Source: Pseudomonadales bacterium (GTDB lineage: Bacteria; Pseudomonadota; Gammaproteobacteria; Pseudomonadales; Halieaceae). Taken from it: a stretch of DNA of 64,000 nucleotides. This document shows positions 49,900 to 59,686 of the stretch, one piece after another. The notes beneath the pieces are model-generated. The model searched no databases and was not told the DNA's origin. It saw nothing but the letters and a program-made list of their open reading frames with translations. The stretch's first letter is position 1; the number at the start of each line of letters is the position of its first letter. The stretch spans positions 62,001-126,000 of the forward strand of contig JACKNU010000002.1 in the NCBI GenBank assembly GCA_024234675.1. The letters run 5' to 3'. Made by a program: the position numbers and the translations under genes.

Positions 49900-52137
49900 C
49901 TACGCTAGCTGGCCAGAGGCGCTCACCCGCACCGCGGCCTGCTGCGGCGCTGTGCGCCTGCCCACCGCTCCGATCAGGCACGCCTGGCTGGCGCCGGCCC
50001 GGCGCAGCGCCTCCAGTAACAACGGCGCCTCGGGGGCGGCCACCCCCAGCAACAGGCCGCCGCTGGTCTGGGGGTCAAACAGGATCTGCAACAGGCTTTC
50101 ATCCGGCACGTCGACCACCTGCAGCTGCCCCGCGGCCAGCGCGTTGGCCCCGTGCATGCTGCTGCGCACCCCCTTGCGCAACAGTTGCCCTGCCCCTGCC
50201 AGCAGGGGCAGGCTGGCCAGGTCCAACTCGGCCGTACAGTCCTCACCCAGCATCTCCAACAGGTGCCCCAGCAGGCCGAAGCCGGTGACATCGGTACCTG
50301 CACTGGCGTTGTGAGCAAGCGCTAACTCCGCCGCTGCGCCATTGCTTACAAGCATAGAATCGATGGCCGCGGCAATATCGCGACCATCGGCTGCCAGTTG
50401 CATATGGGCGGCAAACAGCACCCCGGTACCCAGTGGCTTGGTGAGCAACAGCTGGTCCCCGGGGGCCAGCCCCCGCTTGGGCAGCAGGCGCCCCCCCGGG
50501 CCCATGGCCACGCCGTTGACCGCGAAGCCCAGGTTGAGCTCCGGGCCCTGCATGCTGTGCCCCCCTGCGAGCACACAGTCCACGGCGGCGAATTCAGTCA
50601 GGGCGCCCGCCAGCAATTGCCGCAGGTCGCGCTGCAGGATCCGGGCGCTGGCGAACGGCAGGGTGAGCGCCGCCAGCGCGGATACCGGGCGAGCGCCGCT
50701 GGCATAGAGGTCGCTGAGGGCGTGGTTGGCGGCGATGCGCCCCATCAACCAGGGGTCGGCCACCAGCTGCCGCAACAGGTCCAGGCTCTGCACCAGCGCG
50801 GCGCCGCCAGTGGCCGGGATGGGCGCGGTGTCATCGGCGCGCCCCGGGGAAGGCACGTGGCGCGGAAACTGCCCTGCCAGTTCAGCCAGCGCGGCCGCCA
50901 GGGGGTCGGCGCCGACCTTGGCGCCACAACCACCACAGGGCGCCTGCGCAGACCCGGCCGCCAGTTCCGGCAGCTGGCCCCAGTCGCCCCGCGGCATGCT
51001 GGCAGGCAACTGCTCGAAGCGCGCCATGAACTTGCGATCTATGGAGTCCTTCCAGCGCCACACCCACTGGCCGCTCGCGCTGAAGGGGCCCCGGTCAGCC
51101 GCCGCCCGGCGATCCCCCAGGGACACCAGCGACAGGAACCGCCGCTGGGGCCGGTGCGCGCGCAGGGGTTTGCCCAGCGCCGCGGCCCGCAGGTTGTGCG
51201 CCAGCACCGGACCCTGGCGCACCGCGTAGACACCGGCCTTGGGCCGCGGGTGATGCACCTGGGTGGCGATATCACCGGCGCCGAACACCCGCTGGTCGGA
51301 CAGCGACTGCAAGGTATCAGTCACCGCCAGAAAACCCCGGGGATCCACCTGCAAACCACTGGCAGCCACCCAGGGCGCGGCAGCGGCGCCGGTGCACCAG
51401 AACAACTCGTCCCAGGGAGCCCGGCGACCATCGGCCAGCACCAGGCAGCCGGGCTCGACCCGCTCCACCCGGGCATCGGTATGTACCGCCACATCGTGGC
51501 GGGCCAGGGCCGCCGAGACCGCCCCGCGCGCCCTGGCATTGTAGCCCTGCAGGAGCTGCGCGGCGCCGCACCACAGTTCCAGTACCACGGGCCGGCCGGC
51601 CAGGCGATGGGCCATCGCCAGCACCAGTTCCACGCTGCCGGCGCCGCCGCCCACTACCGCGATGCGCTGTGCCTGCCCCGCGGGCCCCGCCAGCAGCCGC
51701 TGGTGCAGCCGCTGCCAGCGCTGCCACAAGCCCGCCACGGGTTTTACCGGCACCGCGTATTCGCGGGCACCGGGTACCGAATCCAGCTCCGGCTGGGAGC
51801 CGATATCGATGCTGAGCAGGTCGTATTCCATATCCGGCCGCCCCGCCAGCGACAGGCGTTGCCGGGTCGGATCCAGGGCAGTGACCTCGGCGGCGACAAA
51901 GCGCACTCCCGCCCACTGGCACAGGCGGGCAAGGTCGATGTGAGTCTCCTCGAAGCTGTAGTGGCCGGCCACCAGTCCAGGCAGCATACCCGAATAGGGG
52001 GTGTGGCTGGCGGGAGAAATGAGGGTAACGCGCAGACCGCCCACGGGCCGCATGGCCAGCATACGCAGTACCAGGGCGTGACTGTGGCCGCCGCCCACCA
52101 GCACCAGGTCCCTGGCTGTCTCCGGCGCCGTCTGCAT
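49900..52137 (-). CDS. selD: Fusion of NADH-dehydrogenase-like flavoprotein and selenophosphate synthetase
   Basis: The protein of about 745 aa joins two enzymes. Residues 1-385 form a pyridine-nucleotide disulfide oxidoreductase-type flavoprotein (V-G-G-G-H-S-H at the start, V-V-G-G-G-A-G-S in the NAD site, G-D-I-A near the end). Residues from about 400 form SelD, with P-C-G-G-C-G-A-K-V: the catalytic Cys and Lys are kept and the second Cys of E. coli (Cys19) is Ala. SelD makes selenophosphate from selenide and ATP; the flavin domain may reduce or sense selenium, which is inference. It follows mnmH directly, so selenophosphate is used for tRNA 2-selenouridine. Confidence 0.93.
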   Translation of the reverse strand: MQTAPETARDLVLVGGGHSHALVLRMLAMRPVGGLRVTLISPASHTPYSGMLPGLVAGHYSFEETHIDLARLCQWAGVRFVAAEVTALDPTRQRLSLAGRPDMEYDLLSIDIGSQPELDSVPGAREYAVPVKPVAGLWQRWQRLHQRLLAGPAGQAQRIAVVGGGAGSVELVLAMAHRLAGRPVVLELWCGAAQLLQGYNARARGAVSAALARHDVAVHTDARVERVEPGCLVLADGRRAPWDELFWCTGAAAAPWVAASGLQVDPRGFLAVTDTLQSLSDQRVFGAGDIATQVHHPRPKAGVYAVRQGPVLAHNLRAAALGKPLRAHRPQRRFLSLVSLGDRRAAADRGPFSASGQWVWRWKDSIDRKFMARFEQLPASMPRGDWGQLPELAAGSAQAPCGGCGAKVGADPLAAALAELAGQFPRHVPSPGRADDTAPIPATGGAALVQSLDLLRQLVADPWLMGRIAANHALSDLYASGARPVSALAALTLPFASARILQRDLRQLLAGALTEFAAVDCVLAGGHSMQGPELNLGFAVNGVAMGPGGRLLPKRGLAPGDQLLLTKPLGTGVLFAAHMQLAADGRDIAAAIDSMLVSNGAAAELALAHNASAGTDVTGFGLLGHLLEMLGEDCTAELDLASLPLLAGAGQLLRKGVRSSMHGANALAAGQLQVVDVPDESLLQILFDPQTSGGLLLGVAAPEAPLLLEALRRAGASQACLIGAVGRRTAPQQAAVRVSASGQLA

Positions 52138-52140
52138 CAC

Positions 52141-53235
52141 CTAGCCCGAACCCGCGGCCCAGTCGATTACCGCGGCGCGGTTGCCGCTGAACAGGACCTC
52201 ACCCTCGCGTTGCGCCAGCTGGTATTCGTACATGGGATCGTAGTACTGCTCCAGCAGGGTTGCTATCCACTGCCGGTGCAGGTCTAGGTCGCCGCCGGCT
52301 CGCTGCCGCTGGAACGCGGCCGCCATCAGCTCGCTCACCCGACGATGCCGCTCGCCGCCCAGGCGCTTGCGAATGCGTCCCAGGTCATCCTGCAGTCTGG
52401 CGCTGTGCAGCCCCGGGCCGTCGCTGCCGTGCCGGGCGGCATAGCGGCGCCCGAGGTCCAGCACATAATCTTCCAGGATCACCTCGACGCGCTCCGCCAG
52501 CCCCTCCTCCACCACCACCATGGGGCTGGCCTTCATGGTTTCGCGCAGGGCTTCCGGCAGGTAGAGGCGGCCGATCAGCCGCCCCTCGTCCTCGACGAAC
52601 ACCCGGGTTCCGGCGCCCGCCAGCAACTTGAGCAGGGCGATACTGATGCCGTTCTCGAAATCGATCTGGCTGGGCTGGCCCTCGGGCAGCTGGCCGAAGG
52701 TGGAGCCCCGGTGCCTGGCCAGGCCCTCCAGGTCCACGCTGCGCTCCAGGTGCGCGATCACCCGGGTCTTGCCCGTGCCGGTCTTGCCGCTGACCAGCAC
52801 CAGCCGGGCCCGCTGCAGGGAGCGCTGCAACTCGTCCAGCAGGAAGCGGCGCATGGCCTTGTAGCCACCCAGTACCAGCGGGTACTCGATACCCTCGGCG
52901 CGCAGCCATTGCTGCACGGTTTGCGAGCGCAGGCCGCCGCGAAAGCAGTACAGGTAGCCTGCGGGGTGAGCGCGCGCGAATTCGCACCAGCGCGCCAGGC
53001 GCCGCGCTCTCACTTCCCCCGCCACCAGCTGGTGGCCCAGCTCGATGGCGGCGGCCTGGCCCTGCCGCTTGTAGCAGGTGCCCACCCGGGCGCGCTCGTC
53101 ATCGCTCATCAGGGGCAGGCTGTGAGCACAGGGAAACGCCCCGTGGGCAAATTCGGCCGGGGCCCGCATATCCATCATCGGCGTATCGCCTAGAAACAGC
53201 GCCCGGTAATCGGCTGTGTCGGGGCGGTGGGACAT
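52141..53235 (-). CDS. mnmH: tRNA 2-selenouridine synthase
   Basis: A 364-aa enzyme that replaces sulfur by selenium in the wobble 2-thiouridine of several tRNAs using selenophosphate. The N-terminal rhodanese domain has the catalytic cysteine in Y-C-F-R-G-G-L-R-S (near residue 97), followed by a P-loop domain with S-G-K-T-G-T-G-K-T near 148. Both match YbbB/SelU. The selD fusion gene follows without gap, and rdgC is 9 bases upstream, all on the minus strand. Confidence 0.95.
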   Translation of the reverse strand: MSHRPDTADYRALFLGDTPMMDMRAPAEFAHGAFPCAHSLPLMSDDERARVGTCYKRQGQAAAIELGHQLVAGEVRARRLARWCEFARAHPAGYLYCFRGGLRSQTVQQWLRAEGIEYPLVLGGYKAMRRFLLDELQRSLQRARLVLVSGKTGTGKTRVIAHLERSVDLEGLARHRGSTFGQLPEGQPSQIDFENGISIALLKLLAGAGTRVFVEDEGRLIGRLYLPEALRETMKASPMVVVEEGLAERVEVILEDYVLDLGRRYAARHGSDGPGLHSARLQDDLGRIRKRLGGERHRRVSELMAAAFQRQRAGGDLDLHRQWIATLLEQYYDPMYEYQLAQREGEVLFSGNRAAVIDWAAGSG

Positions 53236-53244
53236 GGAGGGGAG

Positions 53245-54150
53245 CTACTCGGCCTCGCCGCCGAACACGGTGAGAATGCGTTCCTGCAGACTGCTCACGG
53301 CATCGGTCATCAGGGCGAAATCCGCGTCGATGCGGGCGGCTTCGTCGCCCTCGGCGAGATCCTCGTTTTCTTTCATAAGCTCATCCGCGAACCGGAGGCG
53401 GCGCAGGCACAGGTCCTCGGCCAGCACCAGCTGCAGGCGCTCGTCCCAGGACAGCGCCAGGCGCGCCACCTGCCTGCCCGCATGCAGGTGAGTTTCCACT
53501 TCTTCACTGAGCAAATCAACGCCGCGGCAGCGCACTACTCCGCCCTCCTCGCCGGGTTCGCGCAGTTCGCACTCCTGTCCCAGCTCGAAATCCTGCGGCA
53601 GGTTGCGGTGCAGCAGCCAGCCGGTCATGACCGCCGAGGGGGCGTCGTTCACCTGGGGCAACAGCACGGGAAAGCTGCCTATGCACTCGCGCAACAGGTT
53701 GAGCAGCTCTTCCGCCCGGCTGGCGCTGGCGGCGTCCACGAACACCCAGTTGGCCGCGGTATCGATATAGGCGTAGACATTGGAAGAGCGGCTGAAGGCC
53801 CGCGGCAGGCAGTCCTGGATGATCTCGTCCTTCAGGGTAAGGCGCTCCTTGCGATAGACCTTGCGGGCCTGCTCACTCTCGATGAGCGCCACTTTCTCCT
53901 CCAGTTGCTCGCGCACCACGGTAGAGGGCAGCAACTTCTCCTCGCGCTTGAGCTTGAGCAGCATGCGGCCGCCGGCGGCATGCACCAGGGCAGTGGTCTC
54001 GCCGCCCAGGGGCGGCACCCAGCCCATGGACAGGGCCTGGGACTTGGCGCAGGGCTGGAACTCCCGCGGGCCGAGCTGTTCGGCCAGTTGTTCTGGCGAC
54101 AGGGCGAAAGGACTGGTCAGGCGATATGCCCGGATATTCTTGAACCACAT
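53245..54150 (-). CDS. rdgC: Recombination-associated protein RdgC
   Basis: The 301-aa DNA-binding protein forms a ring around DNA and limits RecA activity. The start M-W-F-K-N-I-R-A-Y-R-L and the C-terminal K-E-N-E-D-L-A-E-G region match the family, as does the length (E. coli 303 aa). The reading frame is open 90 codons upstream, but homology begins at the ATG at 54150. mnmH follows after 9 bases. Confidence 0.95.
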   Translation of the reverse strand: MWFKNIRAYRLTSPFALSPEQLAEQLGPREFQPCAKSQALSMGWVPPLGGETTALVHAAGGRMLLKLKREEKLLPSTVVREQLEEKVALIESEQARKVYRKERLTLKDEIIQDCLPRAFSRSSNVYAYIDTAANWVFVDAASASRAEELLNLLRECIGSFPVLLPQVNDAPSAVMTGWLLHRNLPQDFELGQECELREPGEEGGVVRCRGVDLLSEEVETHLHAGRQVARLALSWDERLQLVLAEDLCLRRLRFADELMKENEDLAEGDEAARIDADFALMTDAVSSLQERILTVFGGEAE

Positions 54151-54411
54151 ATGAGACCGACTCCGGAAAAGGGCGAGGATTGTAACCCAGCGGCGACCGA
54201 AAATGGCTGGTTTCTTGAATCCGCCAACCGGTACCCGCTGCCTTCCGATGGTAAGGTGCCGGATGCGTCGAGCCCGAGAGTACAATTTGTTAGGCCGACC
54301 CGCTGCCCGCGCCGTTGTGCCCGCTGCGCGAACAGGCTTTAATTTCAGGCCGTTTGATACACGATAGTGGCGAATCGCCGAATTGGTTCGCCCTGATAAA
54401 GGCCGCAGCAG

Positions 54412-55905
54412 ATGTCCCACTCTTCACCCACCAACCCCTCCCACCCGCGCAAACTCTCGGATGTGCAACACTGGGACCGGGAGGCCGACGTGGTCATCGT
54501 CGGCCTGGGCGGAGCCGGCAGCTGTGCCGCCATCGAGGCGGCCGATGGCGGCGCCGAGGTGATCGTGTTCGAGGTGGCCAGCGCCGGGGGTGGCTCCACC
54601 GCCCTGTCCAGCGCCGAGATCTACATGGGTGGCAGCGGCGGCACCCGGGTGCAGCAGGCCTGCGGCTTCCAGGACAGCACCGAGGACATGGTCACCTACA
54701 TGATGATGGCCGCCGGCCCCCAGGCGGACGAGGCGAAAATACGCAATTACTGTGAGCACAGCAGCCAGCACTTCCAGTGGCTGGTGGATATCGGCGTGCC
54801 CTTCAAGGACAGCTTTCACGAGGAGCGCGCCATCATGTGCCTCACCGACGACTGCCTGCTCTATACCGGCTCCGAGAAGGCCTACCCCTTCGCCCAGCAG
54901 GCCAAACCCTGCCCCCGCGGCCACAACCTGCAGGTGGAGGGTGACAACGGCGGCCCCCTGCTGATGAAGATCCTGCAGGAAAACATCGACCGCCGCGATG
55001 CGATTACGGTGGAATACGAGACCCGCGCGCTGACCCTGATCGTCGATGCAAGCGGCGCCGTGACGGGGCTGGTAGTGCGCCAGGACCAGCGGGAGCTCAA
55101 TGTGCGCGCCCGCCAGGGGGTGATCCTCTGCGCCGGCGGTTTCGTGATGAACGAGGAGATGGTGCGCAAGTACGCGCCCATGCTGACCGCGGCCAACACC
55201 CCCATCGGCAACCCCGGCGACACCGGCACGGGCATCCTCATGGGCATGGCGGTGGGGGGCGCCGCCATCAACATGCACGAGGGTTTCGTCAGCCTGCCCT
55301 ACTACCCGCCCGCCGACATGACGCGCGGCATCGTCATCAACGACAAGGGCCAGCGCTTTATCAACGAGGATGTTTACCACGGCCGCCTGGGCGCCTTCGC
55401 CCTGCGCCAGTTGGCCGAGCGCATCTATTTCATCGTCACGGTGGCCCAGTACGGCGACTACGAGCAGGTCAGCTACCTGGGGGCGCCCGTCGCCGGTACC
55501 GGCGAGACCGTGGCGGAGCTCGAACAGGAACTGGGCCTGCGCCCGGGCTCCCTGCAACACACCCTGGCGGTGTACAACGAAGATGCGGCCCGCGGCGAGG
55601 ACAGCCTGTACCATAAAGCATCCGAATGGCTGACCCCGCTGGAGCCACCCCTGGTGGCACTGGATATCACCCCGGGGCGCGGCGCCTTCCTGCCCTACTT
55701 CACCCTCGGAGGCCTGGATACCCTGCCCGGCGGAGAGGTGCTGGACCGACAGGGTGAGGTTATCCCGGGCCTGTACGCCGCCGGCCGCACCGCCTGCGGC
55801 GTGGTACGCCGCGCCGAGGGCTATTCCAGCGGCATGTCCGTGGGCGACGCGACCTTCTCCGGCCGCCTGGCGGGACAACAGGCCGCGGCCGCGCCGCGGC
55901 GCTGA
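54412..55905 (+). CDS. FAD-binding dehydrogenase (fumarate reductase/3-ketosteroid dehydrogenase type)
   Basis: A 497-aa flavoprotein with the FAD Rossmann motif G-L-G-G-A-G-S-C-A near residues 28-36 and E-V-A-S-A-G-G-G-S-T. The C-terminal G-L-Y-A-A-G-R-T-A-C-G block is typical of fumarate reductase flavoproteins and 3-ketosteroid delta-1-dehydrogenases. No heme or membrane part is attached. The substrate is unknown; the converging genes encode an MMPL/RND exporter and a YCF48-like propeller protein, which in marine gammaproteobacteria often sit with steroid- or lipid-handling genes. Confidence 0.82.
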   Translation: MSHSSPTNPSHPRKLSDVQHWDREADVVIVGLGGAGSCAAIEAADGGAEVIVFEVASAGGGSTALSSAEIYMGGSGGTRVQQACGFQDSTEDMVTYMMMAAGPQADEAKIRNYCEHSSQHFQWLVDIGVPFKDSFHEERAIMCLTDDCLLYTGSEKAYPFAQQAKPCPRGHNLQVEGDNGGPLLMKILQENIDRRDAITVEYETRALTLIVDASGAVTGLVVRQDQRELNVRARQGVILCAGGFVMNEEMVRKYAPMLTAANTPIGNPGDTGTGILMGMAVGGAAINMHEGFVSLPYYPPADMTRGIVINDKGQRFINEDVYHGRLGAFALRQLAERIYFIVTVAQYGDYEQVSYLGAPVAGTGETVAELEQELGLRPGSLQHTLAVYNEDAARGEDSLYHKASEWLTPLEPPLVALDITPGRGAFLPYFTLGGLDTLPGGEVLDRQGEVIPGLYAAGRTACGVVRRAEGYSSGMSVGDATFSGRLAGQQAAAAPRR

Positions 55906-55923
55906 CAACACCGCGCCGCAGGT

Positions 55924-58317
55924 TCAGTCGGCGGCGCGGGAGGCCGGCGGGGGCTTGATCAGGAAAGCGGCCAGAGCCGGCATCAGGATCAGCGCCCCGA
56001 ACATGTTCCAGATGAACATGAAGGTCAACAGAATCCCCATGTCAGCCTGGAACTTGATCGGCGAGGCCGCCCAGGTAACCACGCCGGCGGCCAGCGTCAC
56101 CGCTATCAGCGCGACCACCCGGCCGGTAAAGTTGAGGGTCTCGTAGTAGGCGGTGGTCAGGTCCATGCCCTGGCGCTCCTTGGCCAGGATCACCGTGAGC
56201 ACGTACAGCGCATAGTCCACGCCTATGCCCACCCCCAGCGCGATCACCGGCAGAGTGGCGACCTTGACGCCGATCCCCAGCCAGACCATCAGGGCCTCAC
56301 ACAACACCGAGGTCAACATCAGCGGCAGCACTGCGCACACCACTCCCGTTATCGAGCGGAACGTCAGGATGCACAGCAGCACAACCGCGCCGTACACGTA
56401 ATAGAGCATATCGCGGTTGGCTTGCTTGACCACGATATTGGTAGCCGCTTCAAAGCCCGCACTGCCCGCGGCGCCGAGAAACTCTATCCGCTGGCTGGGC
56501 CAGTCGGCATTGAACTGTTCCAGCGCCTCCACCACCCCGTTCAGGGTGGTGGCCTTGTGGTCGGCGAGATAGACCTGCATGGGCCAGATGGAACAGGCCG
56601 GATCGACGAAATCCGGCACCAGTTCGCTCACCGCGTAGTTGATGGTGTCCTGGTTGCGAAACAGTGACTGCCACTTGATATAACCTTCATTGATGCCCGC
56701 CATCACTTCCCGGGCGCGTACGTTCAATCCGCGGACGTCCTCCACCCCCTCCAGTTGCAGCAGACGCCACTCCAGTTCGTTGGCCAGGCTCAGCCCGGGG
56801 TAGTCGATACAGCCATCCGTCGGCGTCTTGACGATGATCGCGAATACATCCGTGCTCACCGAGTAGTGCTCGACGTTATAGGCCACGTCCCGGTTGTACC
56901 TGGAGTCCGCGCGCAGTTCCGGCGCGCCGGGGTCCAGGTCGCCGATCTGCAGGTCCCTGGAGACATAGAGGCCGCCAGCCGCCATCAGCGCGCTCACCGC
57001 GATCGCCACCGCCGCCGGTCCCTTGTGGGTGAACAACAACAGGAACCGCCACAGCGGATGCATTTCCTGTTGGCTCTTGGGCGGCTGGCCCGCCCGCGCC
57101 GCCGCTTTCCGGCCGACCCCCGTATAGGAAAGGGTGATAGGAATCAGGATCAGATTGGTGAAGATCAGGACCAGCACGCCCAGGCTGGCGGTGATGGCAA
57201 GATCCTGGATCACCTGGATCTGGATAATCATCAGCACGGCGAATCCGACGCCGTCCGACAGCAGGGCGGTGACGCCGGCCAGGAACAGGCGCCGGAACGT
57301 GTATCGCGCAGCCACGTAGCGATGGGTGCCGCGCCCGATGTCCTGCAGTACCCCGTTCAGCTTTTGCGCACCGTGGCTGACACCGATGGCAAATACCAGG
57401 AATGGCACCAGGATAGAGAACGGATCCAGCTCATACCCCAGCGTCGCCAGCAGTCCCAGCTGCCACACCACCGCCAGCAGGGAACAACCTATCACCATCA
57501 GCGTGGAGCGCAGGCAGCGGCTGTACCAGTACAGCAATGCGGTGGCAATCAACACCGCGATGGCGAAAAAGCCCATCACCACGACCAGGCCGTCAATGAG
57601 GTCGCCGACCAGCTTGGCAAAGCCCATGATATGGATGGACCGGTCGGGGTTGTCACCGGCAAATTGCGCCCGGATCTGTTCCAGCTGGTGGCTCAATTCA
57701 GCGTAGTCCAGCCGCTCGCCGGTCTGGGGATTCCAATCCAGCAGGGGCACGATAATGGCGGCCGACTTTTCGTCATTGCCAACCAGGTCGCCCATGATGC
57801 CGGCGCGGGCGATATTGATCCGGACCGCGGCGATCGACTCGGGGGAGCCGTCGTAATCCCCCGGTATCACCGGCCCCCCCTCGAAGCCCAGTTCGGTGAC
57901 AGTCTGCCAGCGGGTGTTCGGTGTCCAGATCGACTTCATACCGTTGCGATCCACCCCCGGCATGAAGAATATCGCCTCGTTTACCTGCTCGATATACGCC
58001 AGGTTCTCGGGAGTGAAAATAGTGCCCTCCCCGACCGCCACCACCACCCGCAGGTTGTTACCCAGACCTTTCAGCTCGATCTGGTTGGCGCGGTAGTTGA
58101 GTACATAGGGGTGGCTCTTGGGCAGGGTCTTCTCGAAGCCCGCCTGCAACTTGATGCCGGTGGCCTGGTATCCCAGCACCAGGGTGACCAGCAGGCACAG
58201 CGCCACCACGACCGGGCGATGATTGAAGACCAGCTTCTCCAGGAAAGTGCCGGACTGAAAATCGAAGTCCCGAAGGTCCGCAATGATCGGCAGGTCCGAT
58301 TCCGCTGCGCTAGCCAT
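55924..58317 (-). CDS. RND superfamily (MMPL-type) transporter
   Basis: The 797-aa membrane protein has two repeats of a helix, a periplasmic loop and five more helices (sterol-sensing/MMPL type). Segments include V-V-V-A-L-C-L-L-V-T-L-V-L-G-Y near the start, I-G-V-S-H-G-A-Q-K-L-N-G in the first half and G-V-G-I-G-V-D-Y-A-L-Y-V in the second. Family members export lipids or other hydrophobic molecules by proton motive force. The ATG at 58317 has GGGAG eight bases upstream. It lies directly downstream of the YCF48-like gene and forms a two-gene operon with it. Confidence 0.88.
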   Translation of the reverse strand: MASAAESDLPIIADLRDFDFQSGTFLEKLVFNHRPVVVALCLLVTLVLGYQATGIKLQAGFEKTLPKSHPYVLNYRANQIELKGLGNNLRVVVAVGEGTIFTPENLAYIEQVNEAIFFMPGVDRNGMKSIWTPNTRWQTVTELGFEGGPVIPGDYDGSPESIAAVRINIARAGIMGDLVGNDEKSAAIIVPLLDWNPQTGERLDYAELSHQLEQIRAQFAGDNPDRSIHIMGFAKLVGDLIDGLVVVMGFFAIAVLIATALLYWYSRCLRSTLMVIGCSLLAVVWQLGLLATLGYELDPFSILVPFLVFAIGVSHGAQKLNGVLQDIGRGTHRYVAARYTFRRLFLAGVTALLSDGVGFAVLMIIQIQVIQDLAITASLGVLVLIFTNLILIPITLSYTGVGRKAAARAGQPPKSQQEMHPLWRFLLLFTHKGPAAVAIAVSALMAAGGLYVSRDLQIGDLDPGAPELRADSRYNRDVAYNVEHYSVSTDVFAIIVKTPTDGCIDYPGLSLANELEWRLLQLEGVEDVRGLNVRAREVMAGINEGYIKWQSLFRNQDTINYAVSELVPDFVDPACSIWPMQVYLADHKATTLNGVVEALEQFNADWPSQRIEFLGAAGSAGFEAATNIVVKQANRDMLYYVYGAVVLLCILTFRSITGVVCAVLPLMLTSVLCEALMVWLGIGVKVATLPVIALGVGIGVDYALYVLTVILAKERQGMDLTTAYYETLNFTGRVVALIAVTLAAGVVTWAASPIKFQADMGILLTFMFIWNMFGALILMPALAAFLIKPPPASRAAD

Positions 58318-58339
58318 TTGTAATTCTCCCGACCCCGCT

Positions 58340-59425
58340 TCAGCGCGGCAGTGCCACTTTGTGTATGCCTTTGAGACCACCGAGCAGCAGCGTGCCGGCC
58401 GGGCCCTCGGCAACCGAGCTCAGCGGGCCGACGTACTCGATTGGTACCGGGGCGAACGAGTAGCCCTTGTCGCTGCTCACCAGAACTTCGCCAGCCGCGC
58501 TGACGGCCACCAGCCGCCCGTCTGACAGGCGGATGGCGGCGACGATGGAGCTGGTGACAGGCTTGTCCACCACGGTCCAGGTGGCGCCCTCATCCGCCGT
58601 GCGGAACATGCGTCCGCGCAGGCCGCCCATGACGATCGCGCCATCGCCGGTCGCCGCACTGGCGAAGAGGCTGCCTTCCCAGGGCACGGAATAGGTTCTG
58701 TGCGCCTTGCGCTGGTTGATATCGGCAATCAGGAACAGGCCCGCCTCACCGGCGATAAAGTAACGGCCCGGGGTCGGCAGCGGGGCGTAGTCGAACATGT
58801 GGTTGAAATTGTCGTTCTCATTGCGGTACATGGTGTTTTCCCAGTTCTGCCCGCCGTCAAAGGTGACCACCGACATTCCGTACGCACCAACCGCGTTGCA
58901 CCGCTTGTCATTCTGGCACTTCACCTTGAAGAAGGGTTTGTCCGCCCCCTGCTCCAGGGCCAGCTCCATTTCCTCGATAAGGACGGGGTACAGTTCGTTG
59001 TCGGGGTCCTGTTGCGCCAGTTCCCGATACTGGGCCACGCCCTCCTGCGCGTACTGGATGCCGTCGTACTGCTTCACCCAGGTCTTGCCGCCATCGGAGG
59101 AGTGCAGGATGACGCCCTCGTGGCCGACGGCCCAGCCTTGCTCGGGGGTGGGAAAATCGATGCTCAGGATACCGGAGCGCACCGGGACCTGGGCCTGGTT
59201 CCAGGTCTCGCCACCGTCATCGGAGTAAAGAATATGCCCCTGGATACCAGTGGCGAAGTAGCGGTCGCCGAACTTCCTGAGGGCGTAAACCAGCGCGTGG
59301 GGGGCGCGCGGGCTGGCTACGGCGGGCTGGGTCAGCACGTCAAACTCTTGCTCCGCCCAGGCGGGACTCCCGCGGGCAAAAACCAGGGCAAGCACTGCTG
59401 CCTGAACAACTGCACCTACTCTCAC
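58340..59425 (-). CDS. YCF48-like periplasmic beta-propeller protein
   Basis: A 361-aa exported protein: signal peptide (about 1-24, ending S-P-A-W-A), then repeated BNR/Asp-box-like units such as S-D-D-G-G-E-T-W, S-S-D-G-G-K-T-W and T-A-D-E-G-A-T-W. These match the YCF48/Hcf136 photosystem II assembly-factor fold, here in a non-photosynthetic setting. Such proteins commonly accompany MMPL-type RND transporters and may bind their cargo. The GTG at 59425 with GGAGG upstream is preferred over an open frame of 81 codons beyond it. Confidence 0.85.
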   Translation of the reverse strand: MRVGAVVQAAVLALVFARGSPAWAEQEFDVLTQPAVASPRAPHALVYALRKFGDRYFATGIQGHILYSDDGGETWNQAQVPVRSGILSIDFPTPEQGWAVGHEGVILHSSDGGKTWVKQYDGIQYAQEGVAQYRELAQQDPDNELYPVLIEEMELALEQGADKPFFKVKCQNDKRCNAVGAYGMSVVTFDGGQNWENTMYRNENDNFNHMFDYAPLPTPGRYFIAGEAGLFLIADINQRKAHRTYSVPWEGSLFASAATGDGAIVMGGLRGRMFRTADEGATWTVVDKPVTSSIVAAIRLSDGRLVAVSAAGEVLVSSDKGYSFAPVPIEYVGPLSSVAEGPAGTLLLGGLKGIHKVALPR

Positions 59426-59686
59426 GACGTTTTTCCCTCCCACCACGGTGGGGACGGCGGAGTATAGCCCAGATCCTGTATGCTTAAGATAGCCGGTGAA
59501 AAATATTTCTGGTGGCGCGCTGCCAATGGCACAATCCGGGACGGGACCGCGCTTTTGCGCCCGTGTTCCGCTACCATGCCCAGCCCCGGGCCTGCGTCTT
59601 GAGGCGGGCGGCCCCCGGGTCTGTGGTGCGCTGATCAACAACAGTAGTATGCAAAGCCCGCCACTCACTGATCGGGATTCTCACCT

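Noticed and set aside
50398..52287. Plus-strand open frame of 629 codons opposite the SelD fusion
   Set aside because: Shadow of the minus-strand gene; no homology features or start signals.
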